64,000 nt of DNA from Adineta steineri. Its lineage: Eukaryota > Rotifera > Eurotatoria > Adinetida > Adinetidae. The DNA lies in the NCBI GenBank assembly GCA_905250115.1, contig CAJNOI010000052.1, positions 104,969 through 168,968 of the forward strand, written 5' to 3'. Below, piece by piece: positions 23,579-30,877 of the stretch. The position numbers were made by a program, and so were the translations under genes. A model generated the notes under the pieces. It was not told the DNA's origin, ran no database searches, and saw only the letters and a list, made by a program, of their open reading frames with translations. Position 1 is the stretch's first letter. Every line of letters begins with the position of its first letter.

Positions 23579-24060
23579 TACAATACCACTTGTTACCCAT
23601 TAAACCGAGAAGATTGTTAAAGAGTCTATCAGTATTGCAGTTGTTAAATGCATTAGAAAAATTGATAGGCTTATGTTACTCGATAAAGACGATTGTATTT
23701 CTTAATATGGTTCATTTTATCGGGTTTTGTTATTAGTGTGAATGTTTGATTCTTATCATTAATTGAATTGAACGTTTCCTTCATATCTGATATACAAATG
23801 CCTATAAATACTTGAATTATAAAAGTAGTAATCTAGATGTTCAACCAATTTCCGTGTTAATTAATTTTAATAATATTGTATAATACACCTAAAATACGTA
23901 AGAAAATCAGTCTAAATTGAACAGTTTATTCGACATACCATTAGCGACTGGTATAATACACAATATGACGGAAGGGAAAGGAGTTATCATATATAGATAT
24001 ATCATTCTATGTGATACGGAGAAAAGTAAACAACCGAGATTCGATCAATCAGAATTATTT

Positions 24061-24152
24061 CGTAGGAAAAACTATGTAGATGTGGGTATCTATGTTCTCT
24101 TGGCCCAAACTCACCCTCACCCACACCCACACCCACACCCTTGTCTATCTTA
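24061..24152. repeat. Telomere-like hairpin with long CCCACA arm
   Basis: GATGTGGGTATCTATG on the left faces CACCCTCACCCACACCCACA, continued to CACACCC near 24141, on the right. The C-rich arm has several consecutive CCCACA units, the complement of TGTGGG. Confidence 0.7.
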
Positions 24153-24365
24153 TTTTGTCAAAACAACAACATCCTAGATACTTTTAAATTCTCAGGAAAA
24201 TCCGCCTTTTTCTTTTTTTGGCTCTCACGGTTGCGTCTGAAGTACAGAAGGCATTGCACAGATATTTCTGTACTTACTGAGTTTGTTTTCGATAGTGCCC
24301 AGGCCGATCATTTAAACCATCTGAAATGCACTGTTTTCACATCGTTTACGAACCGTTATGTTTGA

Positions 24366-24430
24366 GAGTTGGGTGTGGGTGTAGTTGAGTGAGCAGAAAA
24401 AACAACCATAGCCATATCCACACCCGCCCT
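24366..24430. repeat. Telomere-like hairpin overlapping the 3' end of minigene copy 3
   Basis: GAGAGTTGGGTGTGGGTGTA pairs with CCATATCCACACCCGCCC. The loop is GTTGAGTGAGCAGAAAAAACAACCATAG, a second loop type shared with the hairpins at 25053 and 25238. Its right end contains the stop codon of the minigene read from the other strand. Confidence 0.7.
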
Positions 24431-24736
24431 ATTTTTTGGTTTTGTTTCCATCATCTAAATCGAAAATTATTTATATATTATCTCTTAGTATATGATTTAC
24501 TTTTTATTGCGTACAAATCAATAAGTCTTGAATTATATTGATTTTGAACTTGTATATGTGGTTGAATTTCTTCTTCCAGTATTTTTATGAGAGCCTGTTT
24601 TCTTTTCATGTTTAACGTATTTTGAGTGTTTACAAAATTCACTAAATCGATCTAAGCAAAGAAATTTGTTTTTTTAAAAATATTTTACTAAACATTTTAG
24701 TATTACTTGATCGTCTATCGAGAAGCCGTTTGACAT
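24429..24736 (-). CDS. Coiled-coil minigene copy 3 (intact, 68 residues)
   Basis: Three tiny exons read leftward (24707-24736, 24501-24651, 24429-24454) join in frame: 10 codons, 50 codons plus one base, and a short tail. The protein starts MSNGFSIDDQIDLVNF, continues through a predicted coiled coil (RKQALIKILEEEIQPHIQ) with YNSRLIDLY near the end, and finishes NDGNKTKK. Donors are GTAATA and GTAAAT; acceptors are TTGCTTAG and GATTTAG. The family is unknown to me. It is one of at least five related copies between 22.8 and 28.7 kb. The stop codon lies on the border of a telomere-like hairpin. Conservation of exon lengths with copies 4 and 5 (151-nt exon 2 in each) supports a real gene. Confidence 0.65.
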
Positions 24737-24830
24737 TGTTTGAATGTCAGAGTATTCCTAAAAAAATTAAAGATTTTTCGTTTACTTTTCCTCTTTAAAA
24801 AGTATATTTTATTTAAAAACCTGTCAGGAC

Positions 24831-24995
24831 GCACATACGTATGCGTCAGGGGTTCTCACACGGTGAATACGATCACTATCAAATAGAAATATGCTATCGT
24901 TTATGTCGCTAAACGACGAAGCGGTCTGTTATATAACGAGGCAAAGAATTAATCATAACATCGACAAGAGAAACAATTCGTTCACAGCGTGATCG
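24831..24995. repeat. Tandem repeat block, copy A (with GACGCACATACGTATGCGTC palindrome)
   Basis: It begins GGACGCACATACGTATGCG, a near-perfect palindrome, and continues through AGAAATATGCTATCGTT and ACGACGAAGCGG to GAGGCAAAGAATTAATCAT. It recurs at 25726-25870 with scattered differences and in more diverged form at 23390-23490. It lies upstream of minigene copies, so it may be their shared 5' flank. Confidence 0.75.
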
Positions 24996-25052
24996 GACGA
25001 AAAGAAAATCTATACCTCTGGAAAGAAATAGTTAACCACTATATTTGATCTT

Positions 25053-25105
25053 GAGAGTGGGTGTGGGTGTAGTTGAGTAGGCAGAAAAACAACCATAGCC
25101 ACAAT
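25053..25105. repeat. Telomere-like hairpin, AGTAGGCAG loop type
   Basis: TCTTGAGAGTGGGTGTGGGT begins the left arm, and the loop is AGTTGAGTAGGCAGAAAAACAACCATAG. The right arm is short (CCACA), and the next unit starts immediately. Confidence 0.6.
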
Positions 25106-25237
25106 TGCGTCTGAAATACTTAACGCATTTCACAGATATTTCTGAACTTACTGAATTTGTTTTCGATAGTACGCAGGCCGATCGTTTAGACCATCTGAAA
25201 TGCACTGTTTTCGCATCGTTTACGAACTGTTATAATT

Positions 25238-25311
25238 GAGAGTGGGGTGTGAGTGTGGTTGAGTAGGCAGCCAAAAACAACCATAGTCACATCCACATCC
25301 ACCCTAGTTGT
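25238..25311. repeat. Telomere-like hairpin at the 3' end of minigene copy 4
   Basis: TTGAGAGTGGGGTGTGAGTG pairs with CACATCCACATCCACCCTAG around GTTGAGTAGGCAGCCAAAAACAACCATAG. Translated on the minus strand, its right arm supplies the last codons of copy 4 (GWMWM then TGA). Confidence 0.7.
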
Positions 25312-25633
25312 TGTTGATGTTGATTGTTGTTTTCGTTTTCATCATCTAAATACAAAATTATTTATATATTATATTTTAGTATAAGACTTACTGCTTATGT
25401 CGTATAACGCAATAAGCCGTTTATTATAGTCAAGTTGTATTTCACGGTGAGAATCAATTTGTTGTTTTAATGATTCGATCATGGCCAGTTTTCTGTTCAT
25501 TTCTAGTGTATTATGTGAGTTTGCATAATTCACAAGTTCGATCTAAACAAAGAAAATTTTTTTTTTAAAAATATTTTACTGAACATTTTAGTATTCCTTG
25601 ATCGTCGATTGAATATACGTTATTTGATGCCAT
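25287..25633 (-). pseudogene. Coiled-coil minigene copy 4, first donor mutated
   Basis: The exon layout equals copy 3: exon 1 at 25598-25633 (MASNNVYSIDDQ), exon 2 at 25392-25542 (IELVNYANSHNTLEMNRK onward, ending ALYDIS) and exon 3 at 25287-25345 (NDENENNNQHQQQLGWMWM). The first donor, GTAATAC in copies 3 and 5, reads GGAATAC here, so normal splicing of intron 1 should fail. Exon 2 is very close to copy 5 on the opposite strand at 28479-28629. It is therefore probably a recently inactivated copy, unless a non-canonical donor is used. Confidence 0.6.
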
Positions 25634-25725
25634 GGTTTGAAGGTCAGTTTATTTCTGAAAAAAATTAAAGATTTTTCGTTTACTTTACTCTTTAAAAAAC
25701 ACATTTTATTTAAAAAACGTTAGGA

Positions 25726-25870
25726 CGCACATACGTATGCGTCAGCGGTTCTCAAAGGGTTAATACGATCATTATCAGATAGAAATATGCTATCGTTTGT
25801 GTCACTAAACGACGAAGTCGTCTATTATATAACGAGGCAAAGAATCAATCATGACCTGGGCAGGAGGAAA
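25726..25870. repeat. Tandem repeat block, copy B
   Basis: It starts TTAGGACGCACATACGTATG, then AGAAATATGCTATCGTTTG, ACGACGAAGTCG and ACGAGGCAAAGAATCAATC. It matches the block at 24831-24995 over roughly 150 bases, with about 895 bp offset, the same offset as between minigene copies 3 and 4. A unit of ~0.9 kb containing hairpin, gene and flank was therefore duplicated in tandem. Confidence 0.75.
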
Positions 25871-26360
25871 AATTTGTTCACAGCGTGGTCGGACGAAAAG
25901 AAAATTTATATCCCTGGAAAGAAATAGCTAACCACTAGTTCAGAGCTTAGTTTGGTTAGAAATTATTCGTTTGGAAAAAAACAATTTAAATGAGAATTTC
26001 ATGTACGATGTAGAGAGACAAAATTCCGTATAAAAGAAACCGATTTGTCAGAACGAATGATGACTAACAACGCAACAGTTCAGATACAAATAAAGATATA
26101 TCACAAGTTTGAGCAATCTAATACTTTAAGAAGATGTGTGTTCATCGTACAGTTACAAGCAATATTCGTTAGTATTCTTTCTAAAGTTACATTAGAAGTT
26201 GTATTTCTTCCCAGGACGATGGTTCCTGAAGCAGGATTCCATGAATTTCCGGGGAACTCCCTAAGGCAATTCGCCATTTTCGGACGGAAATGGCCGTTTC
26301 CGTGCCGGATTGCTCGACCTGGGTTGTTGATCTGCTTACAATGAATGATCCATCATCAAA
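25871..26360. other. Unassigned stretch with a GC-richer patch
   Basis: From 26205 to 26345 the sequence is noticeably richer in G and C (for example TTCCGGGGAACTCCC and CGGACGGAAATGGCC) than its surroundings. Open frames cross it on both strands, but neither shows a known domain. It may be an insertion or a transposon remnant. No gene is called. Confidence 0.35.
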
Positions 26361-26705
26361 TGTAGCATCAAAATGGGTACATCCACAGAACAGAGACACT
26401 ATCTATATATGGATACTTAGCCAAAAAGACATAAAAGCCTCCAAAATCTTTTAAAGAGATGCCATCTTGTAGTTTTTTTGCGCTGATCGTTTAGTAGAGA
26501 CCTTTTCTAATTTCATCAAATAATGATAGTTCTACTACCACTATCTGATGAAATTAGAAAAGGCTTTTACCAAACCGACCAACGCAAAAAAAAACTCTGC
26601 GAAATGGTATGTATTTAAAAAACTCTCGAGACTTTTGTGATTTTTTTGGTTGTATATTCATGTATGTAGATAGTGACTCTATTCTACATATGTACCTTTA
26701 TTTTA
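26361..26705. mobile_element. Foldback (long inverted repeat) element, about 340 bp
   Basis: The two arms are imperfect reverse complements over roughly 120-150 bases. Examples are GGTACAT with its mate ATGTACC at the tips, ACACTATCTATATATGG with TATGTAGATAGTG, AAGCCTCCAAAATC with ACTCTCGAGACTT, and a perfect 18-base pair CCTTTTCTAATTTCATCA / TGATGAAATTAGAAAAGG next to the ~28-base loop. No coding capacity is seen. It is typical of a non-autonomous foldback or MITE element, and a transcript through it would form a long hairpin RNA. Confidence 0.75.
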
Positions 26706-26787
26706 TCTACCTTTTTTAGTTTCAGGTATGTCATCTTCAGAGGAACAAAACGAACGGCACAAAAAAAAATAACGTAAGTTCAATTGT

Positions 26788-26937
26788 CAGGCCTCAATCA
26801 GACTGAAAAAGTGAATTAACTTAAAGTTGAATTATGCTATTTGATTGGCGCATTAAGACATAAATCGTCTAAAAAAGATGAATTATTCGTCAATTCAGTC
26901 TTAATTCGTATTACCTTTTTCAGTGTGTTTGCGGTCT
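26788..26937. mobile_element. Small terminal-inverted-repeat element A (about 150 bp)
   Basis: The left end GGCCTCAATCAGACTGAAAA is mirrored by the right end CTTTTTCAGTGTGTTTGCGG plus TC. Internally GAATTAACTTAAAGTTGAATT and TCAATTCAGTCTTAATTCG also pair. It has no coding capacity. Its termini share the GGxCxxAATCAxAC(T/C)GAAAA signature with element B, so the two belong to one MITE-like family. Confidence 0.6.
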
Positions 26938-27007
26938 AATTATGTCTGAATTTGTTTTTATTATACTCAACGTACTTTTCTGACTGACCATGCGCATATA
27001 TGACTGA

Positions 27008-27126
27008 GGGGTCAATCACACCGAAAATTTAATGTTGAATTAAGAAAGATGATTGATCTTTTTCCATAGTAACGTGAATTGTATTGGTGGATTAAGCATT
27101 ACATTTTTCAGTTTGATTGGGGTCAA
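27008..27126. mobile_element. Small terminal-inverted-repeat element B, copy 1 (about 120 bp)
   Basis: It begins GGGTCAATCACACCGAAAAT and ends ATTTTTCAGTTTGATTGGGG plus TC, inverted versions of one another. The inside is CCATAGTAACGTGAATTG-type sequence without an ORF. A second copy at 27926-28041 arose through the surrounding tandem duplication, not by a separate insertion. Confidence 0.65.
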
Positions 27127-27191
27127 ACACTCTTGTTAATATATATATATATATGTTCATCTTTTCCTATCTGATGAACAAAATAAAGGTC

Positions 27192-27678
27192 ATGTGTCGT
27201 AATAAATCAGTCGCAGAAATAAATTCAGTAAGTGTAGAAAGATCTAGATGAGTTTCTCTGACCCTTTTCAAAAAATCTAAAATATTAATATTTTAATTTC
27301 ATTGTTTTGTTTAGAGTCACAATGAACTGATGCAACACCAACTACCGAACAATATTCAACAATTAATTCAACAACAAATTCAACAACAACTTCAACAATT
27401 AATTCCTCAACAAATTCAACAACATATTCAACAACATCCACAAGAAACTCGTCAAATTATACCATCTACTGAACCAGTAAATAAAATTGCATTTGAAGAC
27501 ATCAGTATGTAAAAAAAACAATTTTTTTAAATATATATTTTATCTGTATTTAGACGTTGAAATAATCTTAAAATTAACTCAACTATGGTTTATAAATAAA
27601 GTTAAACATAATTTATTAATTTCTATGATTTTGGTTGGACTACTTTCATCTTTTATTACCTGGTTATTTTTCAAATAA
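27192..27678 (+). CDS. Gln-rich coiled-coil protein with C-terminal membrane anchor
   Basis: Three exons (27192-27227, 27315-27504, 27554-27678) join in frame into 116 residues. Exon 1 is MCRNKSVAEINS. Exon 2 carries heptad-like glutamine repeats (NNIQQLIQQQIQQQLQQLIP, then QQIQQHIQQHPQ) and VNKIAFEDI. Exon 3 has KLTQLWFINKVKHN and a strong hydrophobic C-terminus (LLISMILVGLLSSFITWLFF). This suggests a tail-anchored protein that self-associates. No family is recognised. A duplicated, decayed copy of exons 1 and 2 lies 917 bp downstream. All introns have GT/AG ends and AT-rich acceptors. Confidence 0.6.
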
Positions 27679-27775
27679 ATTTACTTAGATCTGTAATCCT
27701 TGCTTTTTCTTTTCGTTTTAGTTGTATTCATTATGAGTATAAGGATAAAGAAAAATCTTGTTCGAAATCAATAGG

Positions 27776-27845
27776 GTGTGGGTCTGGGTGTGGTATGAAA
27801 ATAATATCCACACTCACCCACATACACCCACACCCACCCTCAAGA
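27776..27845. repeat. Telomere-like hairpin at a duplication boundary
   Basis: AGGGTGTGGGTCTGGGTGTG pairs with CACCCACACCCACCCTCAAG. The loop is GTATGAAAATAATATCC. The right end CCTCAAGA is followed immediately by TTGCGGTCTAATTATG, the first base of the second copy of a tandemly duplicated segment. Confidence 0.85.
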
Positions 27846-28052
27846 TTGCGGTCTAATTATGTCTGAATTTGTTTTTATTATACTCAACGTACTTTTCTGA
27901 CTGACCATGCGCATATATGACTGAGGGGTCAATCACACCGAAAATTTAATGTTGAATTAAGCAATATGATTGGTCTTTTTCCATAGTAACGTGAACTGTA
28001 TTGGTGGATTAAGCATTACATTTTTCGGTTTGATAGGGGTCTAACACTCTTG

Positions 28053-28086
<34 letters not shown>

Positions 28087-28300
28087 CATCTTTTCCTATC
28101 TGATGAACAAAATAAAGGTCATGTTTCGTAATATCTCAGTATCAGAAATAAACTTAGTAAGTGTAAAAAGATCTAAAATGTTAATATTCTCATTTCATTG
28201 TTTTGTTTACAACAACGATATTGATGAAGCTGTGCAACACCAAATACCAGAGCACATATAACAACAAATAAAAAAAAATTCCGTTTTTAGATCAACACAC
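27846..28300 (+). pseudogene. Second copy of the 26929-27340 segment, with decayed Q-rich gene start
   Basis: The sequence repeats 26929 onward at a 917-bp offset with few differences, including element B (27926-28041) and a TA microsatellite. The duplicated exon 1 still reads MFRNISVSEINL with its GTAAGTG donor. The following acceptor changed from GTTTAG to GTTTAC, and the exon 2 frame meets TAA soon after HQIPEHI. It is therefore a broken copy of the gene at 27192. Confidence 0.7.
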
Positions 28301-28378
28301 TGGTTGATTTAAACAAAAAAAATACGGCTGCAATGGAGTTAAAGCAACAGATGATAATACTTATTGAAACCGAACTAA
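28289..28378 (+). pseudogene. Truncated coiled-coil minigene exon
   Basis: After CCGTTTTTAG the frame reads INTLVDLNKKNTAAMELKQQ, then MIILIETELILH and a stop. It aligns with exon 2 of the minigenes (I-x-x-L-V-x-x-N-x-x-N-T-x-x-M-x-x-K-x-x) but ends early with TGA. It sits directly upstream of the intact copy 5. Confidence 0.5.
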
Positions 28379-28395
28379 TCTTACATTGAAACAAA

Positions 28396-28716
28396 ATGTC
28401 AACCGATCTTTCAATAAAAGATCAAGTAACACTAAAATGTTGAATAAATATTTAAAAAAAAACATTTTCTTTGCTTAGATCGAACTTGTGAATTATGCAA
28501 ACTCACATAATACACTAGAAATGAACAGAAAACTGGCCATGATCGAATCATTACGAGTAGAAATTGAATCGCACCGGCAAATACAACGTGAATATAATAT
28601 ACGACTTCTTGCCTTATACGACATAAGCAGTAAGTCTTATACTAAGATATAACATATAAATAATTTTGGATTTAGATGCTGGCCAAAGTACAACAACAAC
28701 AACCAGCAACAACTAA
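28396..28716 (+). CDS. Coiled-coil minigene copy 5 (intact, opposite strand)
   Basis: Exons 28396-28425 (MSTDLSIKDQ), 28479-28629 (IELVNYANSHNTLEMNRK through LLALYDIS) and 28676-28716 (NAGQSTTTTTSNN) join in frame into 73 residues. All donors and acceptors are canonical: GTAACA, GTAAGT, TTGCTTAG and GGATTTAG. Exon 2 has the same 151-nt length as copies 3 and 4 and is nearly identical in its first half to copy 4, which lies on the other strand 3 kb away. The middle is helical and charged, suited to dimerisation. There is no signal peptide or membrane segment. Function unknown. Confidence 0.65.
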
Positions 28717-28730
28717 CTACACCTGCTCGA

Positions 28731-29872
28731 TTTCTTCTTCACCTTCAGTTGCAGTCATGGTTTCTCATATTAAAAGGACTTTTTTTCTGGCAATAACAAA
28801 AAACCTAGTATCTTTGTACAGGTGACAGATTTTGCCGGTTGATTATTCTTGAAGTTCTTCTCTTGTATTTCATCGTTGTTGTTGTTGTTTGTTTCTTTCG
28901 TTCATTTGTTCTCTCTTTGTTTCTCTTACTAGTTTTCTTTTTTCTTTATTCTCCAGACCAAGTGTTACTTTTAACGCAACTATATAGATTCTTCAACTTG
29001 AACACAGAAAATCCTATTTATTGTTGTCGCCTTTTAATCGTGCATATTTTTGTGTGTATTTGTATAAGAGTAAAAGCGATACGCGATGTAACCTACTCAG
29101 GTGAATGATGAAAATTGACAAGAAAAAGAAATAAAAATATACAGCTAAACATCTTCCAACCGAAAAGAAAACCAACTTTTTTTTTCTGATAGGTGCTACA
29201 ACGGTGCTGCATTATCGATTTATTTTGTTCAACAGAGAATAGTATATATATTTATATAATGACATAATTAGTAACAGAAACACTAAGAACGTGTTGTACA
29301 TAATTAGAGATAAGAACATCATGATTATGTATATTTATACAAACAAAAGAAAATGAAAAAAGAAAAAGGGTAGATTGCATTACTTGACCAATGTGCCTTT
29401 TACACAATAAAGTACACCTTTACGTGATGAACGAGTGATACAATGATCCTAAAATAAAAGGAAAAAATATATATATACAATTGTGATTGATGAGCTGCAT
29501 TTAGATGAAGAAGCATCTTTTTTGGAGAAATTTATCGTTACAATTCTTTACTATAACAGTTTGATCTTCTGGATAGCTTCATCTGTCAATGTTTATTATG
29601 ATAAATAAGGTCAATCTGACATGTCTACAAGCTACGATGATACATTACATTTAATATCTGTCTTTTATCACGAGATACAATTACTATAAATATCACATGC
29701 AAAAAAAATAGAATCGATCTTCTACTAATATATTATACCTTGACAAATTTTTTGACTTCCTGCACAGGAAATTGTTGTGTTTGATTTTCTTGTTTAATAC
29801 GAGAACGTAATTCAGTAAATTGAAAACTATCGCATTTTTCGAGAAGTTCAGCAACATAACGACGACGCTAAA
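28731..29872 (-). pseudogene. Inverted duplicate of the POLR3E 3' end and LSM14 3' flank
   Basis: The reverse complement of this segment matches 4121-5365 almost base for base, with one ~95-base block (5231-5325) missing here. It contains POLR3E exons 6 (about 29749-29869) and 7 (about 29382-29450) with frames intact; the only exon 6 change I see near its end is GTG to GTC (both Val). Exons 1-5 are absent, so it cannot make RPC5. The left edge stops in a GAA/CTT-rich tract and the right edge abuts a telomere-like hairpin. The 89-codon + strand ORF at 28839 is a by-product. Confidence 0.9.
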
Positions 29873-29960
29873 ATAAGGGATGGATGAGAGTATGGCTGTG
29901 AGTCAGGATGTGGTATAAAGATAATATCTATGCCCATCCACCCGCACTCACCCTCAAGAA
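29873..29960. repeat. Telomere-like hairpin at the edge of the POLR3E duplicate
   Basis: AAGGGATGGATGAGAGTATG opens the left arm, GATGTGGTATAAAGATAATATC forms the centre, and ATCCACCCGCACTCACCCTC followed by AAGA closes the right arm. It starts within a few bases of where similarity to POLR3E ends. Confidence 0.85.
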
Positions 29961-30877
29961 ATTGAACAAGTGACATTGATCCTTTCTCTTTATCTATATG
30001 TACAAATTATGTTCAAATAGATCTTTCACGTCAAATATTAATCAAGACATATATTATATTGCTGAAAAATTCAAAATTCATTTTGATGATACCCAGTCGC
30101 ATAAGATTTGTTGGAAACAAATGGTCCTTAAGAAAGAACGAAAGAAAAAGAAATAAACTCTTTCAGGATTTTGTCATGTATATTTGCATTGATGATTTAC
30201 ATTGTTTACTTGTTGGTTGATATTCATCTGGAAGAGATGTATATCTAAAAACCAATTTTAGTAATTCTCGCTGTAAGTAAATAAATTTAGTCGTGAAGAA
30301 ATAGTGCATGTTGTTTCCATAAATATTGTATTCCAATAGATTAAGAAAATATGATTTTGTCAATAGTACCATAAGGAATTTTTTGAATAGACTCATAATT
30401 ATTCAGTTCTCCTATCAAGGTGATAAATACTTTCTATTGCGATGTTTCTATATGCACGTTCTCTCTCTTGCTTGGCTTTCTTTCATCTACTCAGTCTTCG
30501 CAAAACTTACAATGACTACGTTCATTTAAATCAATTGAATTTAATCGAATATTTTAATAATCTATTTATTTATTTTTAAACACGTAATTATTGAATAACG
30601 AACGAATAAATATAATAACTATTAAGAGCAATAAATTATATAAGTATTTCGTCTTTTTAACAATTTCACATTTAATTTTCTTTTCTCAATATCATTTCTT
30701 CAATTCTCATTCAAAAAAAGTATCACATTTGTTGAATTATGATCGACTTGGACGATATGCCTATATTTGACCTCTATGAATTAGTTCATTAGTTCAATTT
30801 CACAATCAGAAAAGTGACAAGACGTAAACAATGAACATATATTGCATGTATGGTGATTGTGTCAGTAATAATAAAAT
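29961..30877. other. Intergenic region before the F-box gene
   Basis: AT-rich DNA. A 77-codon minus-strand ORF at 30163-30396, ending PDEYQPTSKQCKSSM, could be a leftover exon but has no partner exons that I can find. The right part should contain the F-box gene promoter. Confidence 0.4.

Noticed and set aside
24105-24145. CCCACA direct repeats considered as a CRISPR-like or plain microsatellite array
   Set aside because: There are no unique spacers, and the repeats pair with a G-rich arm nearby. They fit the telomere-like hairpin family in a eukaryotic genome.
28839-29108. 89-codon + strand ORF rich in hydrophobic residues
   Set aside because: It is antisense to the duplicated POLR3E 3' flank; the original locus has no matching gene.
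30163-30396. 77-codon minus-strand ORF upstream of the F-box gene
   Set aside because: No partner exons, domain or flanking splice logic found; kept only as a remark in the intergenic entry.
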